A stretch of DNA of 64,000 nucleotides from Actinocorallia sp. API 0066 (GTDB lineage: Bacteria > Actinomycetota > Actinomycetes > Streptosporangiales > Streptosporangiaceae). Location: NCBI RefSeq assembly GCF_020991275.1, contig NZ_JAJLQY010000006.1, positions 310,001 to 374,000 on the forward strand, in the 5' to 3' direction. The position numbers and the translations under genes are program-made. The notes below the pieces were generated by a model. The model saw only the letters and a list, made by a program, of their open reading frames with translations. It searched no databases and was not told the DNA's origin. Below are positions 36,930 to 45,565 of the stretch, piece after piece (the first letter of the stretch is position 1; each line of letters starts with the position of its first letter).

Positions 36930-37592
36930 CTAGACGTCGGTGAGGCGGATGCCCGCGTGCGCCTTGTAGCGGCGGTTGATGGAGATCAGGTTGGCGGTGA
37001 ACGCCTCGACCTGGTGGGCGTTGCGCAGCCGTCCGCCGAAGATCCCCCGGACGCCCGGGATGCGCTCGGCCAGCGCCTGGACGGTGTCCGTGGCCGTCCT
37101 GTCCTCGCCGAGGACCAGCACGTCGAGGTCGATCTCGGCGACCTCCGGGTCGAGCAGCAGCACCGCCGACACGTGGTGGAACGCCGCGACGACCTTGCTC
37201 TCGGTGAGGATGGCGGCGGCCTGCTGGGCGGCGCTGCCCTCCTCGACCGGAAGCGCGTAGGCGCCCTGCTTGTCGAAGCCCAGCGGGTTCACGCAGTCCA
37301 CCACGACCTTGCCGGCCAGCTCCGCCTTCAGGGACTCCAGGGTGGCCTGGTGGCCGCCCCACGGCACCGCCACGATCACGATGTCGGACTCGGTGGCGCA
37401 GGCCGCGTTGTCCGCGCCGCGCACGCCGTGGCCCAGCTCGTCGGCGGCCTCCTGGGCCCGGTCGGCGGCGCGGGAGCCGATGACCACCCTCTGCCCGGCC
37501 AGGGCGAAGCGCCGGGCGAGGCCCTTGCCCTGGTCCCCGGTGCCGCCGAGGATGCCGATCGTCAAGCCGCTCACGTCAGGGAGATCAGTCAT
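36930..37592 (-). CDS. npdG: NADPH:F420 oxidoreductase
   Basis: A 220-residue enzyme moving hydride between NADP(H) and coenzyme F420. The N-terminal Rossmann motif is IGILGGTGDQGKGLARRFAL, followed by VIGSRAADRA; DIVIVAVPWGGH, VVDCVNPLGF and FHHVSAVLLLD are typical of the F420-dependent NADP reductase family. ATG at 37592 (MTDLPDVSG) is chosen and the longer frame rejected. It implies an F420-producing host. Confidence 0.93.
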   Translation of the reverse strand: MTDLPDVSGLTIGILGGTGDQGKGLARRFALAGQRVVIGSRAADRAQEAADELGHGVRGADNAACATESDIVIVAVPWGGHQATLESLKAELAGKVVVDCVNPLGFDKQGAYALPVEEGSAAQQAAAILTESKVVAAFHHVSAVLLLDPEVAEIDLDVLVLGEDRTATDTVQALAERIPGVRGIFGGRLRNAHQVEAFTANLISINRRYKAHAGIRLTDV

Positions 37593-37682
37593 GGGCGCAT
37601 CCTCCCAGAACGGGCTTCGGTCTTCGTCGCCACCCCATCGGGTGCGCCGAACACCGCGTGTCGCGCGGAGAATTGCGCCACC

Positions 37683-38264
37683 ATGGCGCGCATGGACCAC
37701 GGACAGGTGGCGTTCTTGCGGGAGCTCCTGGCCTCTTCCGAGACCATGGAGCAGACCCGGCGGTTCGCCAGAACCCTTCGCACTTCCGCCCGTGACGACC
37801 TGCTGCTCCTCGGCGCCCCAGACGGCGAGGAGCCCTGGCACCTCGCCGCCCACCTCGACGAGGAGAGCCGGTTCGTGCCCTCACTCAAACCCACACTCGT
37901 GCGCTGGCAGCCGCCGCCCGGCGCGCCCCCGCACCTCGCGATCGGCCTCGACCGGCTCGCCGACGCCCGGCGCGGCGAGGCCCTGTTCGTCGTCTCCGAG
38001 GCGGCCGCCGCGCCCGCGCCGCTGCTGGAACGCGTCGACGACGCCCGGCGCACCGGCGCGGTGATCCTCACCCTCGACGGCGGCGACCGGGAGCTCACCG
38101 GGCTCGCGCACGAGGCGCTCACCGTGCCGCCCGCCGGGCCCGTGACGTTCGAGCAGGCCCAGCACCTGGTCAGCGCCGTGGCGGGCGAGGAGGGCGGCAG
38201 ACGTGGCCTGCGCGACCGGCTCGCCCGCTTCCTCGACCTGGTGGCCGGGCCTCAGGAGCCCTGA
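37683..38264 (+). CDS. Conserved hypothetical protein, weakly SIS-like
   Basis: A 193-residue protein (ATG at 37683; 37692 also possible). [26 protein letters not shown], a Pro-rich middle with [26 protein letters not shown], and [26 protein letters not shown] have the alternating pattern of a sugar-isomerase (SIS)-type alpha/beta fold, but I see no clear catalytic site. No function is assigned. It is divergent from npdG and overlaps the next convergent gene by 13 bases. Confidence 0.65.
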   Translation: MARMDHGQVAFLRELLASSETMEQTRRFARTLRTSARDDLLLLGAPDGEEPWHLAAHLDEESRFVPSLKPTLVRWQPPPGAPPHLAIGLDRLADARRGEALFVVSEAAAAPAPLLERVDDARRTGAVILTLDGGDRELTGLAHEALTVPPAGPVTFEQAQHLVSAVAGEEGGRRGLRDRLARFLDLVAGPQEP

Positions 38265-38434
38265 TCGGCGTCCTCCGCGTCCCACGCCTCGTTCCGCTCA
38301 CGCGCGTGCTCCAGGGCGTGCTTGGCCCGGTCCTCGGTGTCGTACGGGCCCATCCTGTCCTTGTTCGGGCAGCCGGGGCCGTACTCGACCCGCATGTGCT
38401 TCAGGCAGTAGAACCAGTGTCCCTCGTCGCTCAT
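38252..38434 (-). CDS. Small Cys/His protein, conserved hypothetical
   Basis: A 60-residue protein that begins [17 protein letters not shown] and contains [19 protein letters not shown], then a helical Ala/Glu/Arg-rich end. One Cys-x2-His and one later Cys suggest possible metal binding, but there are too few ligands to be sure. I believe similar proteins occur in related actinomycetes near map. The frame upstream of 38434 is a shadow of map. Confidence 0.7.
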   Translation of the reverse strand: MSDEGHWFYCLKHMRVEYGPGCPNKDRMGPYDTEDRAKHALEHARERNEAWDAEDADQGS

Positions 38435-38503
38435 CGCCGCATCGCCTCCTCGCTCGACGGCCGTCTCGGATCGTGCCCCGAAACGGGAACTAAACTCTCC
38501 TCC

Positions 38504-39355
38504 ATGACGACGACGTATCTCACGCCCGGCCGGGTCTCCGCACCGCGCAAGGTCCCCGCGAGCATCGAGCGGCCCGAGTACGTCGGGAAGAAGGCCCCCA
38601 AGACCGGTGAACCCGACGTCAAGACGCCCGAGATCATCGAGGCCATGCGCGTCGCCGGCCGGATCGCCGCGCAGGCCCTCGAAGAGGTCGGCAAGGCCGT
38701 CCGTCCGGGCATCACCACCGACGAGCTCGACCGGATCGGCCACGAGTTCCTGCTCGACCACGGCGCCTACCCCTCCACGCTCGGCTACCGGGGCTACCCC
38801 AAGTCGCTCTGCACCTCCGTCAACGAGGTCATCTGCCACGGCATTCCGGACGACACGGTGCTGCGCGACGGCGACATCGTCAACGTCGACATCACCGCGT
38901 TCATCGGCGGCGTGCACGGCGACACCGACGCGACCTACCTGGTCGGCGACGTGGACGAGGAGTCGCGGCTGCTGGTGGAGCGCACCCGGGAGGCCATGAT
39001 GCGCGGCATCAAGGCCGTCAAACCGGGCCGGGCCATCAACGTCGTCGGCCGTGTCATCGAGGCGTACGCCCGCCGGTTCGGCTACGGCGTCGTCCGCGAC
39101 TTCACCGGCCACGGCATCGGCACCACCTTCCACTCCGGCCTCGTCGTCCCCCACTACGACGACCCGCACGCCACCACCGTCCTGCGCCCCGGCATGACCT
39201 TCACCATCGAGCCCATGCTCACCCTCGGCACCCACGAGTACACCATGTGGCAGGACGGCTGGACCGTCGTCACCAAGGACCGCAAACGCACCGCCCAGTT
39301 CGAACACACCATCCTCGTCACCGAAACCACCCCCGAAATCCTCACCCTCCCCTGA
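38504..39355 (+). CDS. map: Methionine aminopeptidase type I
   Basis: A 283-residue enzyme removing initiator Met. Metal ligands are in [21 protein letters not shown] (two Asp), [12 protein letters not shown] (His), TIEPML (Glu) and [11 protein letters not shown] (Glu). The N-terminal extension [18 protein letters not shown] contains the PxxP-type linker seen in actinobacterial MetAP1c. ATG at 38504 begins [12 protein letters not shown]. It is one of two or more MetAPs expected in such genomes. Confidence 0.96.
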   Translation: MTTTYLTPGRVSAPRKVPASIERPEYVGKKAPKTGEPDVKTPEIIEAMRVAGRIAAQALEEVGKAVRPGITTDELDRIGHEFLLDHGAYPSTLGYRGYPKSLCTSVNEVICHGIPDDTVLRDGDIVNVDITAFIGGVHGDTDATYLVGDVDEESRLLVERTREAMMRGIKAVKPGRAINVVGRVIEAYARRFGYGVVRDFTGHGIGTTFHSGLVVPHYDDPHATTVLRPGMTFTIEPMLTLGTHEYTMWQDGWTVVTKDRKRTAQFEHTILVTETTPEILTLP

Positions 39356-39428
39356 CCCGGCGTGGGGGCTGGGGTTGGGGGGGACTGCTCGGGATAATGC
39401 GGGCGGTTCGGGTTTGGGGGTGGGCTTG

Positions 39429-40148
39429 ATGATGGGGCGGACGCACGCGTTGAGCGGGGCGGTGGCCTGGCTGGCGGTGGCGCCGGTGGCGCAGTCTCGG
39501 GACCTCGTGGGCGCGTGGGCGGTGCCGATGGGGCCTGCGGAGCTGGCCACCGGGGTGGTGGTGTGTGCGGGGGCGGCGATGCTGCCGGACGTCGACCATC
39601 CGCGCGGCACGATAGCCAACACGTTCGGGGTGCTGACGCGGTGGCTGTGCAAGGCGGTCGGCTCCGTGTTCGGCGGGCACCGCAACGGGACGCACTCCGT
39701 GCTCGTCGCGGTCGGGGCGGGCTACGGGGCGCAGTGGCTCGCCGACCACCAGATCTGGGGGTGGTGGGCGGCGCTGTTCCTGCTCGTGGGCCTCGGGCTG
39801 CGCGGGCTCGGCGTCGGCGTTGAGGGCAACGACGTGTCCACCGGAGTGCTCAACGCCGGGATCGCCGCGATCGTGGTGTTCTGGGCGCACGACGTCGACA
39901 CGTCGTGGGTCGGGTACGCGGTGGCGTTCGGCTGCCTCGTGCACATCGCCGGGGACTGCCTCACCCCGCAGGGCTGCCCGCTGCTGTGGCCCGCGCCGTG
40001 GCGGTTCGGGTTCCCGCTGGTGCCGAGGACGGACGGCAAGGTGGAACGCTGGATCGTCACGCCGCTGCTGACGCTCGGCGTGGCCGTCCTCGCCGTCCGC
40101 GGCGTGCTGGGCGAGGAACTCGCCCTGTGGCTGAACCAGCACGCCTGA
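39429..40148 (+). CDS. Metal-dependent hydrolase-like membrane protein (YdjM/DUF457 family)
   Basis: A 239-residue integral membrane protein. GRTHALSGAVAW, MLPDVDHPRGTIA, GHRNGTHSVLVAV and HIAGDCLTPQG give the conserved His/Asp set of the DUF457/YdjM family, often called membrane-bound metal-dependent hydrolases. About six membrane segments are visible. Two adjacent ATGs (39429 and 39432) are possible starts. The substrate is unknown. Confidence 0.87.
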   Translation: MMGRTHALSGAVAWLAVAPVAQSRDLVGAWAVPMGPAELATGVVVCAGAAMLPDVDHPRGTIANTFGVLTRWLCKAVGSVFGGHRNGTHSVLVAVGAGYGAQWLADHQIWGWWAALFLLVGLGLRGLGVGVEGNDVSTGVLNAGIAAIVVFWAHDVDTSWVGYAVAFGCLVHIAGDCLTPQGCPLLWPAPWRFGFPLVPRTDGKVERWIVTPLLTLGVAVLAVRGVLGEELALWLNQHA

Positions 40149-40163
40149 GGGGGCGCCCGGCGT

Positions 40164-40262
40164 TCAGTCGACCGCGGTGACCGACAGGAGCGTCACCGCG
40201 ACGGCCTGGGCCTCGTCGGAGCAGCTGCACTGCCCGCAGCCCGGGAGAAGGTGCGTGTCCAT
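40164..40262 (-). CDS. Candidate short cysteine-containing peptide
   Basis: An open frame of 32 residues starting MDTHLLPGCGQCSCSDEAQA and ending TAVD. Three Cys occur in the CGQCSC cluster. GAAGGG lies about ten bases before the ATG, and a promoter-like pair is seen further upstream. It is the only coding candidate in the 333-base gap between the hydrolase and the protease. There is no known homologue to my knowledge; it may be chance. Confidence 0.35.
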   Translation of the reverse strand: MDTHLLPGCGQCSCSDEAQAVAVTLLSVTAVD

Positions 40263-40401
40263 AACCGCCGACCCTTCGTTTGTCCGGTTTGTTGGTGTCT
40301 GACCCTCGCACTGCCCGTGCGGGTGGATCCTGACGTCTCCGAGAGTACGCGCTCGATTCCGGAACGGGCACCGCGAACGCGTGAGTAAATGACGCGGGAG
40401 C

Positions 40402-40430
40402 GCATAACGCGGGGGCAAATCTCGCGTCAA
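40402..40430 (-). promoter_or_regulatory. Possible promoter for the short peptide
   Basis: On the minus strand TTGACG (40425-40430) and TTATGC (40402-40407) are 17 bases apart, pointing toward the 32-residue frame. The -10 is weak. Confidence 0.35.
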
Positions 40431-40481
40431 GGTCGCCGGGCCGTCGCCGTCGCGGGCGGCGGCGCGGGGTAGGCACCGCAC

Positions 40482-41528
40482 GTGAGAACAGGACACCTCC
40501 GTGCCGCCGCGCCCGTACTCGCTTCCGTCCTCGTGCTCTCGGGGTGCTCGGGCGGGGACAGCCCGCTGCGGCTCTCGTCCGGCGCGCCCACCTCGCCCGG
40601 CGCGGCGGCGCCGGGCGTGCAGGACGGGTACGAGCAGGTCGTCACCCGGGTGCTGCCGTCGGTCGTGCAGATCGTGACCGACCAGGGCGAGGGCTCAGGC
40701 GTGGTGTTCGACGGCGACGGCAACATCGTGACGAACGCGCACGTCGTGGCGGGGGCGCGCACCTACCAGGTGTTCCCGTCGAGCGGAGGCCCCGCGCTGC
40801 CCGCGAAGCTCGTGGGGGCGTTCACAGCGGGCGACCTGGCTGTCGTCAAGGTGGACGGGGCCAACCTTCCGCCCGCGACCTTCGGGAACTCCGGCACGCT
40901 GCGGGTGGGCCAGCTCGTGCTCGCGATGGGCAGCCCGCTCGGGCTCACCGGGAGCGTCACCAACGGGATCGTCTCGGCGACGGGCCGGACGGTCAGCTCC
41001 CGGCAGGAGGGCTCGTTCCCGGGCGCGACCATCTCCAACGCGGTGCAGACGAGCGCCGCCATCAACCCCGGCAACAGCGGCGGCGCCCTGGTGACGATGG
41101 ACGGCAGCGTCATCGGCATCCCCACCCTGTCGGCCGGGACGCGTGACGGGGCGGCCGCCGGGATCGGGTTCGCGATCCCGAGCGACACGGTGAAGAACAT
41201 CGCGCCGCAGCTCATCTCGTCGGGGCGGGTCACCAACTCGGGGCGGGCGGCGCTGGGCGTCACGATCGCGCAGACCGTCAACATCTCCTCGGGCGAGCGG
41301 GACGGGGTCGCCGTCGTCGCGGTGACCGAGGGCGGCGCGGCGGCCCAGGCGGGGCTCAAGGAGGGCGACGTCATCACCTCGGTGAACGGCAAGGCGACGC
41401 ACAGCACGACGCAGCTCGCGGAGGTGCTTGCCGAGTTGCGGGTCGGGCAGACGGTTCCGGTGGAGATCCGGCGCGGCGGGCAGACCGAGACGGTCCAGGT
41501 GAAGCTGGGCGAGCTGCCCGGGTCATGA
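40482..41528 (+). CDS. HtrA/DegP-type serine protease, lipoprotein
   Basis: A 348-residue exported protease. The signal peptide ends with lipobox LVLSGC (Cys22), so it is probably anchored outside the membrane by lipid. The trypsin-like domain has His in IVTNAHVV, Asp in GDLAVVKV and Ser in NPGNSGGAL; a PDZ domain (about 255-345) follows with LGVTIAQT and GLKEGDVITSVNGK. Actinobacterial HtrA usually has a transmembrane helix and a cytosolic head, so the direct lipoprotein form is a variant. It starts with GTG. Confidence 0.93.
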   Translation: MRTGHLRAAAPVLASVLVLSGCSGGDSPLRLSSGAPTSPGAAAPGVQDGYEQVVTRVLPSVVQIVTDQGEGSGVVFDGDGNIVTNAHVVAGARTYQVFPSSGGPALPAKLVGAFTAGDLAVVKVDGANLPPATFGNSGTLRVGQLVLAMGSPLGLTGSVTNGIVSATGRTVSSRQEGSFPGATISNAVQTSAAINPGNSGGALVTMDGSVIGIPTLSAGTRDGAAAGIGFAIPSDTVKNIAPQLISSGRVTNSGRAALGVTIAQTVNISSGERDGVAVVAVTEGGAAAQAGLKEGDVITSVNGKATHSTTQLAEVLAELRVGQTVPVEIRRGGQTETVQVKLGELPGS

Positions 41529-41634
41529 CGGGACAGGAGTCCCGGACTTCCGTGACCAAAGCGTCAGATGTGACATAGCCGAGCGGGGCGCATCCGCTGA
41601 ATAATGCCGGAAGCCTGATCTGAGGGGGCCTGCA

Positions 41635-42933
41635 TTGTTCGGGGTGGTTCGACCGTGCCGTCATGGGATGTGCGCGACGCTCTTCAAGGACTGGATGGCG
41701 CACCTGTGCGGGCTGTGCCTGACGTTGCGGGACGAGCACGGGCACAAGGCCCGTCTCGTGACGAACTATGACGGCCTGCTCGTCTCGGTGCTGACGGAGG
41801 CGCAGTCCGAGGCCGCCTCACCCCGGCGCCGCGCGGGGGCGTGCGCGCTGCGCGGGTTCAGGGGCGCCGACGTCGTCGCGGCGCGGGCCGAGGGGGCGCG
41901 GCTGGCGGCGTCGGTGTCGCTGCTGCTGGCGGCCGGGCGCACGCGCGACCACATCGCCGACGGGGACGGCGCCTTCGCGCGCGGGGTGCCCGCGGCGGTC
42001 GCGGGCCGGGTCGCCGACTCCTGGGACGCCGCGGGCGGCAGGACGGGCGCCGCGCTCGCGTTCGACGTGACGGCGCTGCGTGAGGCCGTCACCCGGCAGA
42101 CCGAGCTGGAGCGGACGCCGGGGCTGCCGCTGCTGGCGCTGACCGAGCCTACCGAGGAGGCCGTCGCCGCCGCCTTCGCGCACACCGCGGTGCTCGCCGG
42201 ACGGCCGGGGAACGCCGCGCCGCTCGCCGAGGCCGGGCGGTTCTTCGGACGGCTCGCGCACCTCCTGGACGCCGTCGAGGACCTGCCGGAGGACCACACG
42301 ACGGGCGCCTTCAACCCGCTGCTCGCCACCGGCACGCCGCTGCGCGAGGCGCGCCGCCTGTGCGACGCCGCCCTGCACGGCCTGCGGCTGGCGCTCGCCG
42401 AGGCCGACTTCGAGTCGCGGACGCTGGTGGACGCCCTGCTCGGCCACGAGGCGGGCAAGGCGGTCCGTCGTACGTTCGACGGGCACCCGTTCGCCGCCTT
42501 CGACGGCGCGCCCTGGCAGGACGTCCTTGCGTCACCGCCCGTCGTGAAGGAGGACGGGGCTCGGCGCGGCCTCCACGTGCGTCCGTTGGCCGACCTGCGT
42601 GCTCCCGACGCGGGATATCCGCCCGCCGGGCCGCCGCCGCAGGGGCCGTACCCGCCGCCCGGGACGCCGCTTCCGCCCGGCTTCCGGCCGCGCAAGGCCC
42701 GGCCGGGCTGCGGGCCGGAGCTGTGCCTCGCGGGCGCGCTCGTCGGCTGCACCTGCGGCCTGTGGCGGCCGGAGTGGAGCGAGTACTACCACGCGGGCTG
42801 TACCGACCGCTGCGCCTGCGGCCGCGCCGACGGCTGCGGTGACTGCTGCAACTGCGGCAACTGCTGCGATTGCTGCAACTGCTGTGGCAGCGGTGATGGA
42901 GGCGGCGGCTGCAACTGCGGCTGCGACTGCTGA
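41635..42933 (+). CDS. DUF5685 family protein with cysteine-rich tail
   Basis: A 432-residue protein with a TTG start. MFGVVRPCRHGMCATLFKDWMAHLCGLCLTL and RLVTNYDGLLVSVL match the DUF5685 family of actinomycetes, otherwise mostly helical (to about residue 310). A Pro/Gly linker (about 320-350) follows, then a tail with CGPELC, GCTCG and runs such as CCNCGNCCDCCNCC, about 20 Cys in the last 75 residues. The tail probably binds metal or forms disulfides. Function is unknown; it is sometimes labelled regulatory without proof. Confidence 0.82.
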   Translation: MFGVVRPCRHGMCATLFKDWMAHLCGLCLTLRDEHGHKARLVTNYDGLLVSVLTEAQSEAASPRRRAGACALRGFRGADVVAARAEGARLAASVSLLLAAGRTRDHIADGDGAFARGVPAAVAGRVADSWDAAGGRTGAALAFDVTALREAVTRQTELERTPGLPLLALTEPTEEAVAAAFAHTAVLAGRPGNAAPLAEAGRFFGRLAHLLDAVEDLPEDHTTGAFNPLLATGTPLREARRLCDAALHGLRLALAEADFESRTLVDALLGHEAGKAVRRTFDGHPFAAFDGAPWQDVLASPPVVKEDGARRGLHVRPLADLRAPDAGYPPAGPPPQGPYPPPGTPLPPGFRPRKARPGCGPELCLAGALVGCTCGLWRPEWSEYYHAGCTDRCACGRADGCGDCCNCGNCCDCCNCCGSGDGGGGCNCGCDC

Positions 42934-42959
42934 CCCCGGCACCCCACCCGCACAGAACC

Positions 42960-43140
42960 TCAGCCGCGAGGAACCGCTGCCCCCTCCCGCAACCCGCGCC
43001 GGATGGGACGTCGGCGGCGAGGAACCGCGCGGTCGGCTGTCAGCCCTCCTGGGCTCCACGCCGCGCGGGAGGTCGGCCGCGAGGAACCGTGCGGTGGACT
43101 GCCGAACCTCCACGGTCCCAGGGCCGGGCGGGACGTCGGG
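42960..43140 (+). repeat. Imperfect tandem repeat of about 62 bases
   Basis: GCGAGGAACCG-type units recur three times (GAGGAACCG at about 42967, 43018 and 43081), and GTCGG recurs at 43010, 43072 and 43135, giving a 62-63 base period over two and a half copies between DUF5685 and the FadD-like gene. Copies diverge by a few bases. No gene fits the region; it may be an untranslated or regulatory repeat. Confidence 0.6.
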
Positions 43141-43205
43141 CCCCCGTCGCGGGGTCGCGTGGTGGGGGCTGACAGGGGGTGGGGCCAAGCGTACGCTTGG
43201 TTGGT

Positions 43206-44936
43206 ATGGCGACGTTCGCGGAGATGGTGGCGGCCCGTGGCGGGGACGAGGGGGTGGGGCTGCGCTTTGAGGGCGCGGCGTGGAGTTGGCGGCGGGTGGT
43301 CGAGGAGGGACGCAGGCGGGCGGCCCTCATCGGGCGGCTCGCGCCCTCGGAGCCGGGCCGGGCGGTTCATGTCGGGGTGTTGCTGGAGAACGTGCCCGAG
43401 TACGTGTTCTGGCTGGTGGGGGCGGCACTGCGCGGAGCGGTCGTGGTCGGGGTCAACCCGACACGGCGCGGGGCCGAGCTGGCCGCCGACATCGCGCACA
43501 CCGACTGCGACGTGCTCGTCACCGACGCCACCGGCCTGGACGTCCTGCCGGAGTCGCACCGGCCCGGCGGCCGGGTGCTCCCGACGGAGTCGGGACTTGC
43601 CAAGCGCCCGGCCTCCGGGCCAGAGCCAACACAGCCCGGCGGCGCGGGGGCGTGGGCGGTGGCGGCGCGCGGGGGCGGGCCGCCGGTCGTGCTGGTGGAC
43701 TCGGCCGCCTACGCGCGGGCGGTAGCCGAGGCGGAGCCCTGGGACGGGAGCCTTCCTGATGCGGGGGCGCGGTACCTGCTGCTGTTCACCTCCGGTTCCA
43801 CGGGCGCGCCGAAGGCGGTGAGCTGCTCCCAGGGGCGGCTCGCGGTGATCGCGGAGATGGCCGAGGGGTTCGGGCTGGCGCGGGAGTCCGTGACGTACGT
43901 GGCGATGCCGCTGTGCCACGGGAACTCGATCATGGCGAACCTGGCGATGGCCGTCCGGGTCGGCGCGACCGTCGTGCTGCGCCGCCGCTTCTCGGCCTCG
44001 GGGTTCCTGCCCGACGTCCGGCGCTACGGCGTGACGTACTTCAACTACGTAGGCCGGGCCCTCGCTTACGTGCTGGCCGCCGGGGCCGCCGATCCGGGCT
44101 GCACGCTGGCGCGGGTGTTCGGCACCGAGGCGTCGGCGCGGGACCGGGCGGCGTTCGCCGAGCGGTTCGGGTGCGCCGTCGTCGAGGGCTACGGGTCGAG
44201 CGAGGGCGCCATCGCGATCCGCCGCACCCCGGAGACCCCGCCGGACGCGCTCGGCGTGGCCCAGCACGGCGTCGAGATCCTCGTGCTCGACCCCGACACC
44301 GGAAAGGAGTGCCCCAGGGCCGTCCTGGACGCCTCGGGCAGGCTCCACAACCCCGAGGCGATCGGCGAGATGGTAGGGCTCACGACCGCCTTCGAGGGCT
44401 ACTACAACAACCCGGAGGCCGACGCCGAACGGCTGCGTGAAGGCAGGTACCACAGCGGCGACCTGGCTTACCGGGACGAGGAGGGGTTCTTCTACTTCGC
44501 CGGACGCACCCCCGACCGCCTCCGGGTGGACGGGGAGAACTTCGCGGCGGCCCCCGTCGAACGGATCCTCGCCCGGTGGGCGCCGGTCGTGATGTGCGCC
44601 GTCTACCCCGTCCCGGACCCGCGCACCGGCGACCAGGTGATGGCGTCCCTCGAACTCGACGGCACGCCCTTCGACCCCGCCGCTTTCACCGCCTTCCTGG
44701 CGGCCCAGGAGGATCTCGGGACGAAGTGGGCGCCCAAGTACGTCCGGATCGTCTCCGCCATGCCGCTGACGGCCACCACCAAGGTCGACAAGAAGCCGCT
44801 GCGCGCCCAGGCATGGCGCACCGACGACCCCGTGTGGCACCGCCCTGGACGCGACCTGCGCTACCTGCCCTTCACCGACCCGGAGGGCGTCGAAGCGGAG
44901 TTCGTCACCTACGGAAGGCACCCCGGACAGGGGTGA
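43206..44936 (+). CDS. Long-chain fatty-acid-CoA ligase (FadD-like)
   Basis: A 576-residue adenylate-forming ligase. LLFTSGSTGAPKAVSCSQ is the AMP-binding loop, VVEGYGSSEGAIAI the second motif, and YHSGDLAYRDEEGFFYFAGRTPDRLRVDGENF the hinge with the usual Asp; TTKVDKKPL carries the catalytic Lys. It resembles mycobacterial FadD17/FadD1-type proteins. Residues about 122-160 form a Gly/Pro/Ala-rich insert before a renewed conserved strand, unusual for the family. ATG at 43206. Confidence 0.88.
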   Translation: MATFAEMVAARGGDEGVGLRFEGAAWSWRRVVEEGRRRAALIGRLAPSEPGRAVHVGVLLENVPEYVFWLVGAALRGAVVVGVNPTRRGAELAADIAHTDCDVLVTDATGLDVLPESHRPGGRVLPTESGLAKRPASGPEPTQPGGAGAWAVAARGGGPPVVLVDSAAYARAVAEAEPWDGSLPDAGARYLLLFTSGSTGAPKAVSCSQGRLAVIAEMAEGFGLARESVTYVAMPLCHGNSIMANLAMAVRVGATVVLRRRFSASGFLPDVRRYGVTYFNYVGRALAYVLAAGAADPGCTLARVFGTEASARDRAAFAERFGCAVVEGYGSSEGAIAIRRTPETPPDALGVAQHGVEILVLDPDTGKECPRAVLDASGRLHNPEAIGEMVGLTTAFEGYYNNPEADAERLREGRYHSGDLAYRDEEGFFYFAGRTPDRLRVDGENFAAAPVERILARWAPVVMCAVYPVPDPRTGDQVMASLELDGTPFDPAAFTAFLAAQEDLGTKWAPKYVRIVSAMPLTATTKVDKKPLRAQAWRTDDPVWHRPGRDLRYLPFTDPEGVEAEFVTYGRHPGQG

Positions 44937-45034
44937 CACAAGCCGGGCCGGGACCCGCGGCCGGGGTGGGGGCAGGGCATGGCTTGAGGTCAATAGGGTG
45001 GGGGTGGCCATTGCACACCCCGAATCGGACGCTC

Positions 45035-45565
45035 ATGAGACTCCTCACCCTCCCCGGGGCCGCCGGCGCGCTCGGCGTGCTCGCCGCCCTCACGTTCGCC
45101 ACGCCCGTCTCCGCGCACACCGCGCTGAGCGGAAGCTCGCCGGGCGACAAGGCGGAGGTCTCCGCCGTGGAGGAGGTCGTGCTCACCTTCAACGAGGAGG
45201 TCCGCTCGGCCAGGGTGGTCGTCCAGGACGCGGCGGAGAAGCGCGCGCACAGGGGCACGGCGAAGATCGACGGCAACGAGGTCGTGCAGAAGGTCAGGGC
45301 CAACCTCGCGCCCGGCGAGTACACCGTCGGCTACCGGGTGATCTCCGGCGACGGCCATCCCGTCTCCGGCAGCCTCACCTTCACGCTCAAGCCGGGGGCC
45401 GAGACGACCGACGGGGCCTCCGCGCCCGCGACGGCGTCGGCCTCCCCGTCGGCGGTGGCGGACACCGAGGGCGGCGGCACCCGGTGGCTCATGGTCGGCG
45501 CCGGCCTCGCCGCGGGCGTGGGCTTCGGCCTGCTGATCACCATGCGGAGGCGGCGCGATGCGTAG
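45035..45565 (+). CDS. copC: CopC domain copper-binding protein
   Basis: A 176-residue exported protein. The signal peptide ends at TPVSAHTALSGSSP, which places the copper-ligand His at the mature N-terminus, a CopC hallmark; a second site is VISGDGHPVSG. A Ser/Ala/Thr-rich linker and a C-terminal membrane helix (about 150-168) with RRRR anchor it facing outward. Its stop overlaps the next gene by eight bases, so CopC and CopD are translated together. Confidence 0.92.
   Translation: MRLLTLPGAAGALGVLAALTFATPVSAHTALSGSSPGDKAEVSAVEEVVLTFNEEVRSARVVVQDAAEKRAHRGTAKIDGNEVVQKVRANLAPGEYTVGYRVISGDGHPVSGSLTFTLKPGAETTDGASAPATASASPSAVADTEGGGTRWLMVGAGLAAGVGFGLLITMRRRRDA

Noticed and set aside
41841-42083. 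Arg/Gly-rich short frame inside the DUF5685 gene
   Set aside because: Out-of-frame translation of a certain gene; no independent signals.
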